The notes under the pieces were generated by a model, which did no database searches, was not told where the DNA came from, and saw only the letters and a program-made list of their open reading frames with translations. Shown here in pieces: positions 17,347-25,469 of a stretch of DNA of 64,000 bases. The DNA comes from Halochromatium glycolicum. GTDB lineage: Bacteria > Pseudomonadota > Gammaproteobacteria > Chromatiales > Chromatiaceae. The stretch covers positions 62,001 to 126,000 of the forward strand of contig NZ_NRSJ01000002.1 in assembly GCF_016584085.1 (NCBI RefSeq). The letters run 5' to 3'. The translations under genes and the position numbers were made by a program. How positions within the stretch are numbered: position 1 is the stretch's first letter; every line of letters starts with the position of its first letter.

Positions 17347-19755
17347 TCAGTTTCCGTAGAAATCACTCATGAAGGGACTCACGTTGCGTGGCTCATCGCG
17401 TTCTCGTCGTGGCGGTGCCGGGTCGCTCGGTTCCGATGTCTGGCCTTGCGCGAGCTTGGGCTCCTGCTCAGCTGGGGCGGCCTTGTCCGGTCCGCCTTGG
17501 CTGCCGCAGTTGCTCACGCCAGCATGTCCGCGACTGAAGGGGATCTCGCTGCTGCCGCAGGCGCTCGCGAGCTCGATGGAGTCGGGCGCCGCATCGCGGA
17601 GCGATTGATTGTCGATCGAGGCCATGATGTCGCCCCAGACCCGCAACGCACCGCTCGAGCCGGTCAGCCCCATCGGCTTGTTGTCGTCGCGGCCGACCCA
17701 GACCACGACGACCCGGTCGCTGCTGAAACCAGCGAACCAGCTGTCACGCATGTCGTTGGTGGTGCCGGTCTTGCCTGCGACCTGCAGGTCCTCGGGCAGC
17801 TTCTGGTTCAGCCAGGTCGCAGTCCCTTGCTCGACAACCTTGCGCATCGCCCACTGCGTTAGGTAGGCCGCGTCGCTGCTGACGACAGGCTCCACCGCCA
17901 GTGGATAGCGGTTCAGCGGCTTGCCGGCGGCATCGAGCACCTCCCGGATCGCGCGCAGCGGCGCACGAAAGCCGCCGGCGGCGATGGTCTGGTAGACCTG
18001 GGCGAGCTCGATCGGCGGCAGCGAGACCGAGCCGAGCAGCATCGCCGGTACGCGTTTGACCGGACGGACGACGCCGAGCCGCCCCAGCATGTCTGCAACG
18101 TGATCGACTCCGACCTGGAGGCCGAGATTGATCGTCGCAAGGTTGTAGGACTTGGCCAGCGCGCGGTAGAGCGGCACTGTGCCATGGGTGCGCCGATCGT
18201 AGTTCTTGGGCTGCCAGAGCTGGCCGCCGATGCGCAGGCTGATCGGGCGATCGGCGATCGGTGTCAGCAGCGAGAAACGCTCTGGTTGCGATAAGGCCGT
18301 CAGATAGACCACCGGCTTGATCGCCGAGCCGACCGATCGCACTGCGTCCAGGGCGCGATTGAAGCCGGCATAGTCGGTGTCGCGGCCGCCGACCAGGGCC
18401 AAGACCTCGCCTTGGGAGACCGAGGTGACCACCGCCGCGGTCTCCAGGGTGCCCCGCTTGTATCCGCGCTGGGCATCGAGCTTGGGCAGACGCGTCTGCA
18501 CGGCGGTTTCGGTCTGGGTCTGGATGAGCGGGTCCAGGGTCGTGAAGATGCGCAGGCCTTCCGAGCGCAGGTCCTCCTCGCGGTAGTCGCGTTGGAGCTG
18601 CCGCCGCACCAATTGGATGAATGAGGGGTAGTCGCCAGCCGGCTTGGCGCCGCCGTCCTTGATACCGAGCGGCGCGGACTTGGCCTGCTCGGCCTCGGCG
18701 GCGGAGATCACCTGATGGTGGGCCATCAGGTCGATGACCAGATTGCGGCGCTCCGTGGCCTTATCGGGGTGCCGACGCGGGTTATATTCACCTGGGCCTT
18801 TCAGGATCGCGACGAGGAGCGCGACCTGCGGAGTCGAGAGCTCGTCGAGATCGCGATCGAAATAGAAGCGGCTTGCCAGACCAAAGCCGTGGATCGCACG
18901 GCTTCCGTCCTGGCCGAGGTAGACCTCGTTGGCGTACGCAGTCAGGATCTCGTCTTTCGAGTACCGGTGGTCGAGCAGCACGGCCATATAGGCCTCCTTG
19001 GCCTTGCGCTCGAGCGTGCGCTCCTGGGTCAGATAGAAGTTCTTGACCAGCTGCTGGGTCAGGGTGCTGGCGCCCTGCACCGTGCGGCCGGCCATCAGGT
19101 TCTCGAAGGCGGCACGCAGGATGGCTCTGGGGTCGACGCCGAGATGCTGATAGAAGCTCCGATCCTCGACGGCGAGCAGCGTCTTGACCAGGAGTGGCGG
19201 CAGCTGCTGCCGGCGCAGCAGCACCCGATCCTCGTTATGCGTCGGATAGATACTGGCGATCAAGGCCGGGTCCAGCCGGACCAACGCGAGGTCACGGCCA
19301 TTGCCTCCCGAGCGCATATCGGTGATCACACCGTCTGCGATCTGCACCGAGATCAGGCGTTCCGATTCGGCGCCGTCCCAATAGCGAAAGGGGCGCGTGC
19401 GGATGAGGACGCGGTCGCCATCGGTATTGAAGCTACCGGCGCGCCCGAGGTCTGCCGTCTCGCGGTACTTGAGGCGCTGGAGCTCGCCGACAAGCGCATC
19501 CTGGGTCATTGGCCGCCCGACATAGAGCTCCAGCGGACGCGCGTACACCCGTGCTGGCAGTGCCCAGCGCTTGCCCTCGAACTTACTGCGCACGACCTTG
19601 TCCAGGTGCACGCCATAGAGCCCGAGCCCGAGTCCGGCGGTGAGCACCAGCAGGAAGACTGTACTGAATAGGGCGGCCCAGATTCCGAGGCCGCGTCGCC
19701 GACGCGAAGGTGTCGATCGTTTGGGCGTCGGAGGGGTGATCTTGGCTTGGGCCAC
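17347..19755 (-). CDS. mrcB: bifunctional penicillin-binding protein 1B
   Basis: This 802-residue class A PBP polymerises and crosslinks peptidoglycan. A basic cytoplasmic tail precedes one transmembrane helix (about residues 26-48) and a UB2H-like region with ALPARVYARPLELY and LRYRE-type features. The GT51 domain has EDRSFYQHLGVDPRAI (catalytic Glu197) and GASTLTQQLVKNFYL. The transpeptidase has SVGSAIKPV (SxxK), SYN and KTGTTNDMRDSWFAG. The C-terminal tail is Gln/Pro/Glu-rich. The start is GTG at 19755 without a clear ribosome site. It heads the mrcB-lipoprotein-yoaA unit. Confidence 0.96.
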   Translation of the reverse strand: MAQAKITPPTPKRSTPSRRRRGLGIWAALFSTVFLLVLTAGLGLGLYGVHLDKVVRSKFEGKRWALPARVYARPLELYVGRPMTQDALVGELQRLKYRETADLGRAGSFNTDGDRVLIRTRPFRYWDGAESERLISVQIADGVITDMRSGGNGRDLALVRLDPALIASIYPTHNEDRVLLRRQQLPPLLVKTLLAVEDRSFYQHLGVDPRAILRAAFENLMAGRTVQGASTLTQQLVKNFYLTQERTLERKAKEAYMAVLLDHRYSKDEILTAYANEVYLGQDGSRAIHGFGLASRFYFDRDLDELSTPQVALLVAILKGPGEYNPRRHPDKATERRNLVIDLMAHHQVISAAEAEQAKSAPLGIKDGGAKPAGDYPSFIQLVRRQLQRDYREEDLRSEGLRIFTTLDPLIQTQTETAVQTRLPKLDAQRGYKRGTLETAAVVTSVSQGEVLALVGGRDTDYAGFNRALDAVRSVGSAIKPVVYLTALSQPERFSLLTPIADRPISLRIGGQLWQPKNYDRRTHGTVPLYRALAKSYNLATINLGLQVGVDHVADMLGRLGVVRPVKRVPAMLLGSVSLPPIELAQVYQTIAAGGFRAPLRAIREVLDAAGKPLNRYPLAVEPVVSSDAAYLTQWAMRKVVEQGTATWLNQKLPEDLQVAGKTGTTNDMRDSWFAGFSSDRVVVVWVGRDDNKPMGLTGSSGALRVWGDIMASIDNQSLRDAAPDSIELASACGSSEIPFSRGHAGVSNCGSQGGPDKAAPAEQEPKLAQGQTSEPSDPAPPRRERDEPRNVSPFMSDFYGN

Positions 19756-20113
19756 TGGGTCGGTTACCGGATAGGCGTCGTGCGTTGAGTTTGGTTAGGC
19801 AGTGTCAGCCGCAGGCCTTCAACGGGCTGTCGGGAGCGCCGGCTTGAATGCCGAGCTCGGACGCCGAACTGGAACGCCGAGGCATGAGCAGCGAAGGGTC
19901 CCAGCAGCGGCAATGTCGAGTCCGAGCGGCGTCTGCGGAAGGGCGTTCGCAGCGGTTGGTTCCGCGCCGACCCGCTATCATCCCATCGCCCGTTGCGGCT
20001 CACAAGCCGCGCGGCCTTTCGCTCGTCCCCGGCGAGTCTGGTCCCGATCGATTGTAGAGGCCCCTCCTTCGCTCGAACCCTGTGGGCTCCGACAGGCATG
20101 CAGCATGCGGGGT
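19756..20113. other. intergenic gap upstream of mrcB, nothing recognised
   Basis: These 358 bases separate the mrcB start from the stop of the ABC permease gene. Arg/Ser-rich frames on both strands look like GC-bias artefacts without start signals. The mrcB promoter should lie here but I cannot name boxes with confidence. Confidence 0.5.
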
Positions 20114-20929
20114 TCACTGCTTGATGCCGACGCCGCGCCGCAGCAGGCTCAGGCTGTAGTAGCCGAGCGCCAGGATGAAGGCGATCGTGATCAGGAAGGC
20201 GATACCGAGCGGGATATCGGTCACGCCGAGCAGCCCATAGCGGAAGGCGTTGATCATGTACAGGATCGGGTTCACGAGCGACAGGGTCTGCCAGGGCTGC
20301 GGCAGCAGGTCGATCGAGTAGAACACCCCGCCGAGATAGGTCAAGGGCGCGAGCACGAAGGTGGGGACGATCGAGATGTCGTCGAAGCTGTTGGCATAGA
20401 CGGCATTGATGAAGCCGCCGAGCGCGAACAGCACCGCGGTCAGCAGCAGGATCAGGAGCGTGACGCTGAGGTCGTGCAATCGAAATTCGGTGAAGAACGC
20501 GGCGACGATGATCACGACGATCCCGACCGTGACGCCGCGGGCGACGCCGCCGGCGACATAGCCGGCGAGGATGACCCAGTTCGGGACCGGCGAGACCAGC
20601 AGCTCCTCGATATAGCGTGAGAACTTGCTGCTGTAGAAGGAGGAGACGACGTTGCTGTAGGCATTGATGATGACCGCCATCAGTACCAGGCCGGGGACGA
20701 TGAAATCGATGTAGGCAAGCCCTCCCATCGGCCCGATGCGGTCACCGATCAGCCGCCCGAAGATCACGAAATAGAGCGTCGTCGTGATCGCCGAGGGCAG
20801 GATGGTCTGGACCCAGATACGGCTGAAGCGGGTCACCTCCTTGTTGACCAGGGTCGCGAAGGCAATCCCATAGCGCCGCCAGCGGTTGGCCGCGCCGAGC
20901 GTCGCTTGCTGTTTTGCGGGTTGGCTCAT
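20114..20929 (-). CDS. ABC-2 type transporter permease (YadH-like)
   Basis: This 271-residue ABC-2 permease has six predicted membrane segments, the conserved FLPAL-like helix region PSAITTTLYFVIFGRLIG, a central VSPVPNWVILAGYV segment and a late LTYLGGVFYSIDLLP loop. It resembles E. coli YadH and sugar or drug exporters. It overlaps the upstream ATPase gene by 4 bases (ATGA), so the two are coupled. The substrate is unknown. Confidence 0.9.
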   Translation of the reverse strand: MSQPAKQQATLGAANRWRRYGIAFATLVNKEVTRFSRIWVQTILPSAITTTLYFVIFGRLIGDRIGPMGGLAYIDFIVPGLVLMAVIINAYSNVVSSFYSSKFSRYIEELLVSPVPNWVILAGYVAGGVARGVTVGIVVIIVAAFFTEFRLHDLSVTLLILLLTAVLFALGGFINAVYANSFDDISIVPTFVLAPLTYLGGVFYSIDLLPQPWQTLSLVNPILYMINAFRYGLLGVTDIPLGIAFLITIAFILALGYYSLSLLRRGVGIKQ

Positions 20930-21852
20930 GCTGCAGCCTCGCGCCTTGCCTCGACGCGGTCGAGGAACAGCTTCTCGAGCCGGTTCTGCTTATTGCGCAG
21001 GCTGGTCACTTCAATGCCGTGGCGGGACAACGCCTCGAACAGGCCGTTGATCGTCTGCTCGCGGCTGACCTGGACCTCGAGCGTGCTGGCGTCGATCGGC
21101 TCGAGCACGAAGCCGGGAAGCGGGGGCAGCGCCTCGGCCGGCGCCTTCAGGTTCAACACGAAGGTCTCGGTATGCAGCTCGCCGAGCAGGGTCGCGATGT
21201 CCGAGCGCGCCTGAATGCGGCCCTGGTCGATGATCGCGAGATGCCGGCACAGGCTCTCCGCCTCCTCGAGATAGTGGGTGGTCAGGATGATGGTGGTGCC
21301 CTCGGCATTGATCTCGCGCATGAAGCCCCACATCGCGTGGCGGATCTCGATATCGACCCCCGCGGTGGGCTCGTCCAGGATCACCAGCCGCGGGCGATGG
21401 ATCAGCGCGCGGGCGATCATCAGCCGGCGTTTCATGCCGCCGGAGAGCAGCCGCATCTCAGTATGGCGCCGCTCCCAGAGGTCGAGCTTGCGCAGCAGCA
21501 GCTCGGCGCGGCTGCGTGCTTCTTGGCGTGGCACGCCGAAATAGCCGGCCTGATTGAGCACGACCTCGATCACGGGCAGGAACAGGTTGAAGTTGAACTC
21601 TTGCGGGACGACGCCGATGCTCGCGCGCGCCGCCTCGGGTTCATCGTCGAGGTCATGGCCGAAGATCTGTACGCGGCCGCTGCTCTTGCGCACCAGCGAG
21701 GTGACGATCCCGATCAGCGTCGATTTGCCGGCCCCGTTCGGCCCCAGCAACGCGAAGAAATCGCCGGCCTCGACCTCCAGATCGACGCCGGTCAAGGCAG
21801 TGAATCCATTCGCGTAGGTCTTGCTGAGAGTCTGGACGCTGAGTGCGGACAT
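20926..21852 (-). CDS. ABC transporter ATP-binding protein (YadG-like)
   Basis: This ATPase of about 308 residues is the partner of the permease at 20114-20929. It shows Walker A GPNGAGKST, the Q loop at VVPQEFNFN, the signature LLSGGMKRRL, Walker B LVILDEPTAGVD and the switch His in TTHYLEEAE. A C-terminal extension of about 80 residues is typical of ABC-2 exporter ATPases. I chose ATG 21852 (MSALSVQTLSKTYANG); a TTG at 21882 would add ten non-conserved residues. The substrate is not predictable. Confidence 0.92.
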   Translation of the reverse strand: MSALSVQTLSKTYANGFTALTGVDLEVEAGDFFALLGPNGAGKSTLIGIVTSLVRKSSGRVQIFGHDLDDEPEAARASIGVVPQEFNFNLFLPVIEVVLNQAGYFGVPRQEARSRAELLLRKLDLWERRHTEMRLLSGGMKRRLMIARALIHRPRLVILDEPTAGVDIEIRHAMWGFMREINAEGTTIILTTHYLEEAESLCRHLAIIDQGRIQARSDIATLLGELHTETFVLNLKAPAEALPPLPGFVLEPIDASTLEVQVSREQTINGLFEALSRHGIEVTSLRNKQNRLEKLFLDRVEARREAAA

Positions 21853-21929
21853 CCGGTGGGCGGGCTGGCATGCTGCGAGCAAAGCCCGCTACGCTAGCCC
21901 GTCCTTGCGGACCTTTGCAACCGCACGAT

Positions 21930-22409
21930 TCAGGATTCGGTCCGTACGTCCAACAGTCGCCGGTCGCGTGCGGCGATCAGATAGCAGGCGATGAGCCCGC
22001 CATAGAACAGGGGTGCCGTGACCGGGATCGCATTCAGGCTCCACATCCAGCCTAGGGCAGCGGCGGAGACGGCGAGCGTGCCCGCGTAGCCGGCCAGCCG
22101 GGCCGCGCTGACGGGGCGGCCCAGGCGCCAGACGACCAGCGCGAGCGCGGCGGCCAGGATCAGGCCCTTGATCGCGACCATTGTCCGCACCAAGCCGGCC
22201 AGGGCGGCGTCTTGCTGCAGTCGTTCCGGGGCAGGTCCGGCGAGCGTCAGCATCAGCAGGGTGCCGAGCCCGAGGCCGGCGATGACCGCAACGCTCGCGA
22301 CCATTCGGGCGATGAGTCCAGTCTCGAGCGCTGCATGAGGCCGAGGTTGACTCTGATCAGGCGCCTGCTGGGGTGCGACTGCGAAGGTATCGGGCAGGTG
22401 GCGGGCCAT
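21930..22409 (-). CDS. four-helix membrane protein of unknown function
   Basis: This 159-residue protein has a polar N-terminus of about 33 residues and four hydrophobic segments (about 35-57, 70-92, 102-120 and 127-147), so it is probably an inner-membrane protein. The ATG at 22409 has GAGAGG 8 bases upstream. It lies 77 bases upstream of the ABC ATPase start on the same strand and could be cotranscribed with the exporter. No family is recognised. Confidence 0.7.
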   Translation of the reverse strand: MARHLPDTFAVAPQQAPDQSQPRPHAALETGLIARMVASVAVIAGLGLGTLLMLTLAGPAPERLQQDAALAGLVRTMVAIKGLILAAALALVVWRLGRPVSAARLAGYAGTLAVSAAALGWMWSLNAIPVTAPLFYGGLIACYLIAARDRRLLDVRTES

Positions 22410-22458
22410 GATAGAAACCTCTCGCTGGGGGACGGGTGGAGGAGGAGGGTGCCTAAAC

Positions 22459-22528
22459 GGTTGAACTCGGCCGATTGAGCTCGGCCGGTTGAACTCGGCC
22501 GGTTGAACTCGGCCCGCAGAACTCGGGG
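22459..22528. repeat. 14-bp tandem repeat, about 4.5 units
   Basis: Units begin at 22459, 22473, 22487 and 22501, each reading G(G/A)TTGA(A/G)CTCGGCC, followed by a diverged fifth unit at 22515. The first, third and fourth units are identical. The repeat lies upstream of the four-helix membrane-protein gene and could be variable in length between strains. Confidence 0.9.
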
Positions 22529-22707
22529 GATGGGGGCGATCCCCCCTCGATCATGACATTTGTCTGGGCCGGATGCGATATGTTCCGATGCGAGATGTCC
22601 CGACCAGCGAGGGATGTTGAGTATTGCTGCGGCGTGGCGGTGCGTTGTGAGTGCTTCTCGGCGAACAACTCGAAGACGTTGCCCCACGCCGGCCTCGACG
22701 TTTGATC

Positions 22708-22796
22708 GTTCCGCGAGCACTCATCTAGACCGCGGATGCCCTTATTGTCAGCGTCCGAGGACATCTTGAAGTCCAGATCATACAAGTCGGGGCAAT
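22708..22796 (-). pseudogene. R3 fragment copy 1, C-terminal coding remnant
   Basis: This 89-bp segment is about 80% identical to 27132-27220 (17 mismatches counted, no gaps). Read on the - strand, both copies give the same frame: here CPDLYDLDFKMSSDADNKGI, then RGLD, with 17 of 24 residues shared. The stop that ends copy 2 is a sense codon here. The parent protein is not recognised. Copy D of R1 begins 25 bases away. Confidence 0.55.
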
Positions 22797-22821
22797 CGCT
22801 GGCGATCAGCTCGATCTGTTC

Positions 22822-22902
22822 AAAGGCCCTAACAGGATGACGCCTGTGGACTGCGGAATCAGGAGCTTGCGCAAGTCAAGCGGCCGTTTTGACAGGGCCT
22901 CT
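22822..22902 (+). repeat. R1 element copy D, 81-bp MITE-like repeat
   Basis: It starts AAAGGCCCTAACAGGATG and ends TTTTGACAGGGCCTCT. The interior AGCTTGCGCAAGTCAAGCGG contains the palindrome CTTGCGCAAG. It lies 54 bases upstream of the gene at 22957 and next to R3 copy 1. No coding capacity is seen. Confidence 0.82.
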
Positions 22903-22956
22903 TAGTCGATTTGCGAACGGCCGCTGATCAGGAGTGAGAAGAGGTAGACCGAATCG

Positions 22957-23439
22957 ATGCAGCGCTATCGGGACCATCGTGACGCCGTCGACGACTTGCT
23001 GCGCCGTTTTGCACCGCTGGAGCCGGTGCGGGTGCCGGCTGGCGAGCCGATCCCGGGCTCGTATTGGGGCGGGCCGGAGGCGGGACTGCTTGGCGCGCGC
23101 ATCTTTCTGCGCGATGACACGCCGGTGCATTCGGCATTGCACGAGGCGGGGCATTTCGTCTGCATGGATGCCGGGCGTCGGCTAGCCTTGGATACCGATG
23201 CCGGTGGCGAGGTCGCCGAGGAGGACGCGGTCTGCTATCTGCAGGTCCTGATGGCCGATCAGCTCGGCGGAATCAGCCGTGACCAGCTGTTCGCGGATAT
23301 GGACGCCTGGGGTTATAGTTTTCGGCTTGGCAATGCGCAGGCCTGGTTCGAGCGGGATGCAGAAGAGGCCCGGGACTGGCTGCGACGATATGGGTTGATC
23401 GATCGCTTCGGCGCATTGACCTGGCGTTTACGCGCCTAA
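22957..23439 (+). CDS. HEXXH-containing hypothetical protein
   Basis: This 160-residue soluble protein has the motif ALHEAGHFVCMD near residue 62, a HExxH zinc-binding signature, followed by an acidic GGEVAEEDAVCYLQVL stretch that might give a third ligand. The length and lack of a signal peptide suggest a small cytoplasmic metallopeptidase-like protein, but no catalytic role is shown. An AGAGG lies somewhat far (12-13 bases) from the ATG. It stands alone between repeat R1 copy D and mtaB. I do not recognise a named family. Confidence 0.7.
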   Translation: MQRYRDHRDAVDDLLRRFAPLEPVRVPAGEPIPGSYWGGPEAGLLGARIFLRDDTPVHSALHEAGHFVCMDAGRRLALDTDAGGEVAEEDAVCYLQVLMADQLGGISRDQLFADMDAWGYSFRLGNAQAWFERDAEEARDWLRRYGLIDRFGALTWRLRA

Positions 23440-23694
23440 TGGCGGGGCCGGGCGGGCCCGTCGGATGGGCGGGTATGTCGGACATCCTGGCCGCGAAGGC
23501 GCAGCTGGTTGCGGGATACGGATCGCCGGGATTCGGGCCAGCGGTGACTGGGGATTCATGCTTCGGTTGGCGCGCCACCCTGATCGTTCTGAGCGACCCT
23601 GCCCGATTGCCGGGCGTAACGCGTTGCAACGTTTCAATGCCTGCGTGGACACAATGTGACCAGGACCGCGGACTCATTCTGCTCAGGACTGAGG

Positions 23695-23820
23695 TCAGCT
23701 TAACAGGGGGAAAACCAGATTGAGAGGCGTGGTGGTGCCGGACAGATCGTCGAAGAGGTCGACGCGGCCGAGCGTAGCGACGTGCAGGTGGTTACCGTGA
23801 ATCACGAGGAATGCATCGTC
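23695..23820 (-). pseudogene. C-terminal remnant of an unidentified protein
   Basis: Read on the - strand, the frame enters from repeat R2 and gives the protein-like sequence HLHVATLGRVDLFDDLSGTT, then TPLNLVFPLLS and a TGA at 23695-23697. The frame looks like a real protein end, not biased noise, but its upstream part would lie antisense to mtaB, where it does not continue as a plausible gene. The rest of 23440-23836 shows no gene I would support. Confidence 0.4.
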
Positions 23821-23853
23821 CGGGGTGGCGCCTTGCCATGAACGTTAGGCCGG
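23787..23853 (-). repeat. R2 repeat copy 1 (67 bp), overlapping the mtaB start
   Basis: It aligns without gaps to copies at 28642-28708 and 29825-29891. On the - strand the core reads TTCATGGCAAGG, then GCCACCCCGGACGATG and a stem region that is degenerate here. The mtaB start codon (23838) lies inside it. Confidence 0.75.
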
Positions 23854-25187
23854 TGCGCGTCAAGCTGAGCACCCTCGGCTGCCGCCTGAACGAGGCCGAG
23901 CTCGCGGGCTGGTCGCGCGAGCTTGAGGCGCGCGGCTGCCAGATCATCGAAGCCGAGGATGCGGCCGACCTGGTCGTGCTGAACACCTGTGCGGTGACCG
24001 CCGAGGCCATGCGCAAGTCGCGCAAGCAGTTGCGGCGGCTGCAGCGGGAGCACCCGCGTGCTCAAGTGGTCGTCAGCGGTTGCGCGGTGTCGTTCGGAGC
24101 GGACGATCAGCTCGGCGAACACGGCATCGATCTGACCGTCCACAATCGCGACAAGGATCGGCTGGTCGCGCTGGCACGCGAGGCCTTGGCGCTGCCATGG
24201 ATGCCGGAGGGTGCCACCGAGCCGGGCGCGGCGGCCCTGTTCGCACGCGGTCGGCAGCGGGCCTTCGTCAAGGTCCAGGACGGCTGCCGCTACCAGTGCA
24301 CCTTCTGCATCACGACCCGGGCGCGCGGCGAAGAACGCAGCCGGCCGATCGCCGAGGTCTGCCGCGAGGTTCAGCGTCTGGTCGCCGATGGGATTCAGGA
24401 GGTGGTGCTGACCGGTGTGCACGCCGCCGGCTATGGCCGCGATAGCGGTTCCAGTCTGGATGAACTGCTCGCCGCGGTGCTCGCCGAGACCGATGTGGCG
24501 CGCCTGCGGCTCGGCTCGGTCGAGCCCTGGGACCTCTCGGATCGCTTTTGGCAGCTGTTCGAGCAGCCGCGCCTGATGCCGCATCTGCATCTGCCCTTGC
24601 AGAGCGGTGCCGACAGCGTGCTCAAGCGCATGGCACGGCGCTGTAAGACACGCGATTTCGCCCGGCTGGTCGAGACGGCGCGCAGCGCGGTGCCGGGATT
24701 CAATATCACCACCGACATCATCGTCGGCTTCCCTGGCGAGACCGAGCACGAGTGGGCGCAAACGCGCGATTTCGTCGCTCAGATGGGCTTCGGTGATCTG
24801 CACATCTTCAGCTATTCGCCGCGTCGCGGGACGCTGGCCGCGACCATGCCGGATCAGGTGCCGACCGCGGTGAAGCGTGAGCGCAGCCGAGCGCTGCATG
24901 GGCTTGCGCGCCGTCTCAAGCGCGAGCATCTCGCGCAGCAGGTCGGCCGCATCCAGCCGGTGCTGATCGAGGGGTTCGAGACCGCCGGAGACGGTTTGAC
25001 GCAGGTCGGCTACACGCCGAGCTATCTGCTGGTGCGGGTGCCGACCGGCGGCGCCGACCTCAGCAACCGCATCCTGCCGGTGCGGATCGAGCGGGTGATC
25101 GATGAGGCCGAGCACGGGCCGCCCGAGGGCAACGCGCGCCCGCCGGGCCTGTTGCTCGGCGGGATGTCGGACATCGGCACCGAGTGA
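23838..25187 (+). CDS. mtaB: tRNA t6A37 methylthiotransferase MtaB
   Basis: MtaB is a radical-SAM enzyme that converts t6A37 to ms2t6A37 in tRNAs. The 449-residue protein has the N-terminal UPF0004 domain with Cys in TLGCRLNEAE, VLNTCAVTAEA and VVSGCAV. The radical-SAM motif GCRYQCTFC has Cys150, Cys154 and Cys157, and a TRAM-like C-terminus follows. MtaB is preferred over MiaB and RimO because of the GCRLNEAE opening and the short N-terminus. ATG 23838 gives the family N-terminus; an ATG at 23811 adds nine odd residues. The start region lies within repeat R2. It links functionally to tsaB in this window. Confidence 0.9.
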   Translation: MNVRPVRVKLSTLGCRLNEAELAGWSRELEARGCQIIEAEDAADLVVLNTCAVTAEAMRKSRKQLRRLQREHPRAQVVVSGCAVSFGADDQLGEHGIDLTVHNRDKDRLVALAREALALPWMPEGATEPGAAALFARGRQRAFVKVQDGCRYQCTFCITTRARGEERSRPIAEVCREVQRLVADGIQEVVLTGVHAAGYGRDSGSSLDELLAAVLAETDVARLRLGSVEPWDLSDRFWQLFEQPRLMPHLHLPLQSGADSVLKRMARRCKTRDFARLVETARSAVPGFNITTDIIVGFPGETEHEWAQTRDFVAQMGFGDLHIFSYSPRRGTLAATMPDQVPTAVKRERSRALHGLARRLKREHLAQQVGRIQPVLIEGFETAGDGLTQVGYTPSYLLVRVPTGGADLSNRILPVRIERVIDEAEHGPPEGNARPPGLLLGGMSDIGTE

Positions 25188-25289
25188 GCGAAGGCGCGAC
25201 AAGCCCTGCCGTTTAGAGCGGGGAAGTATCAGGTTGACCGGCGGGATGCTGACGCGCGCCCCAACCGATTGATCGCACGTCGGACGCGA

Positions 25290-25308
25290 GGCCGGCTAAA
25301 TGCCGGCC
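25290..25308 (+). terminator. hairpin downstream of mtaB, possible terminator
   Basis: A perfect 7-bp stem GGCCGGC/GCCGGCC with loop TAAAT lies about 100 bases after the mtaB stop. There is no T tract, so a factor-independent role is doubtful. The remaining bases of 25188-25469 hold no gene I can support. Confidence 0.35.
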
Positions 25309-25469
25309 ATCGTGGCCGACGCGCTCAGCGAGCGCTGGCCATACTGGAAGGCTGCTACGCTGGAGGTCGGAACCGCCTGCGCGCGGCGGTCCCAGGCTCT
25401 GGTCCTACGCGTGGTTCCCGCTGGGGGCGATCGGGTTTCCCCGCGCGGGCACGCCAAGGCCAAGGCGGC

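Noticed and set aside
19764..20117. 117-codon frame in the gap before mrcB
   Set aside because: Arg/Ser-rich, no ribosome site, no family features.
23439..23723. 94-codon frame starting at the stop of the HEXXH gene
   Set aside because: A TAATG overlap is tempting, but the sequence is Gly/Ala-rich at the start, has no recognisable pattern, and ends within a region better explained as a remnant on the other strand.
23802..25202. 466-codon open frame opposite mtaB
   Set aside because: mtaB has the radical-SAM and UPF0004 motifs; the opposite frame has shadow-type composition.
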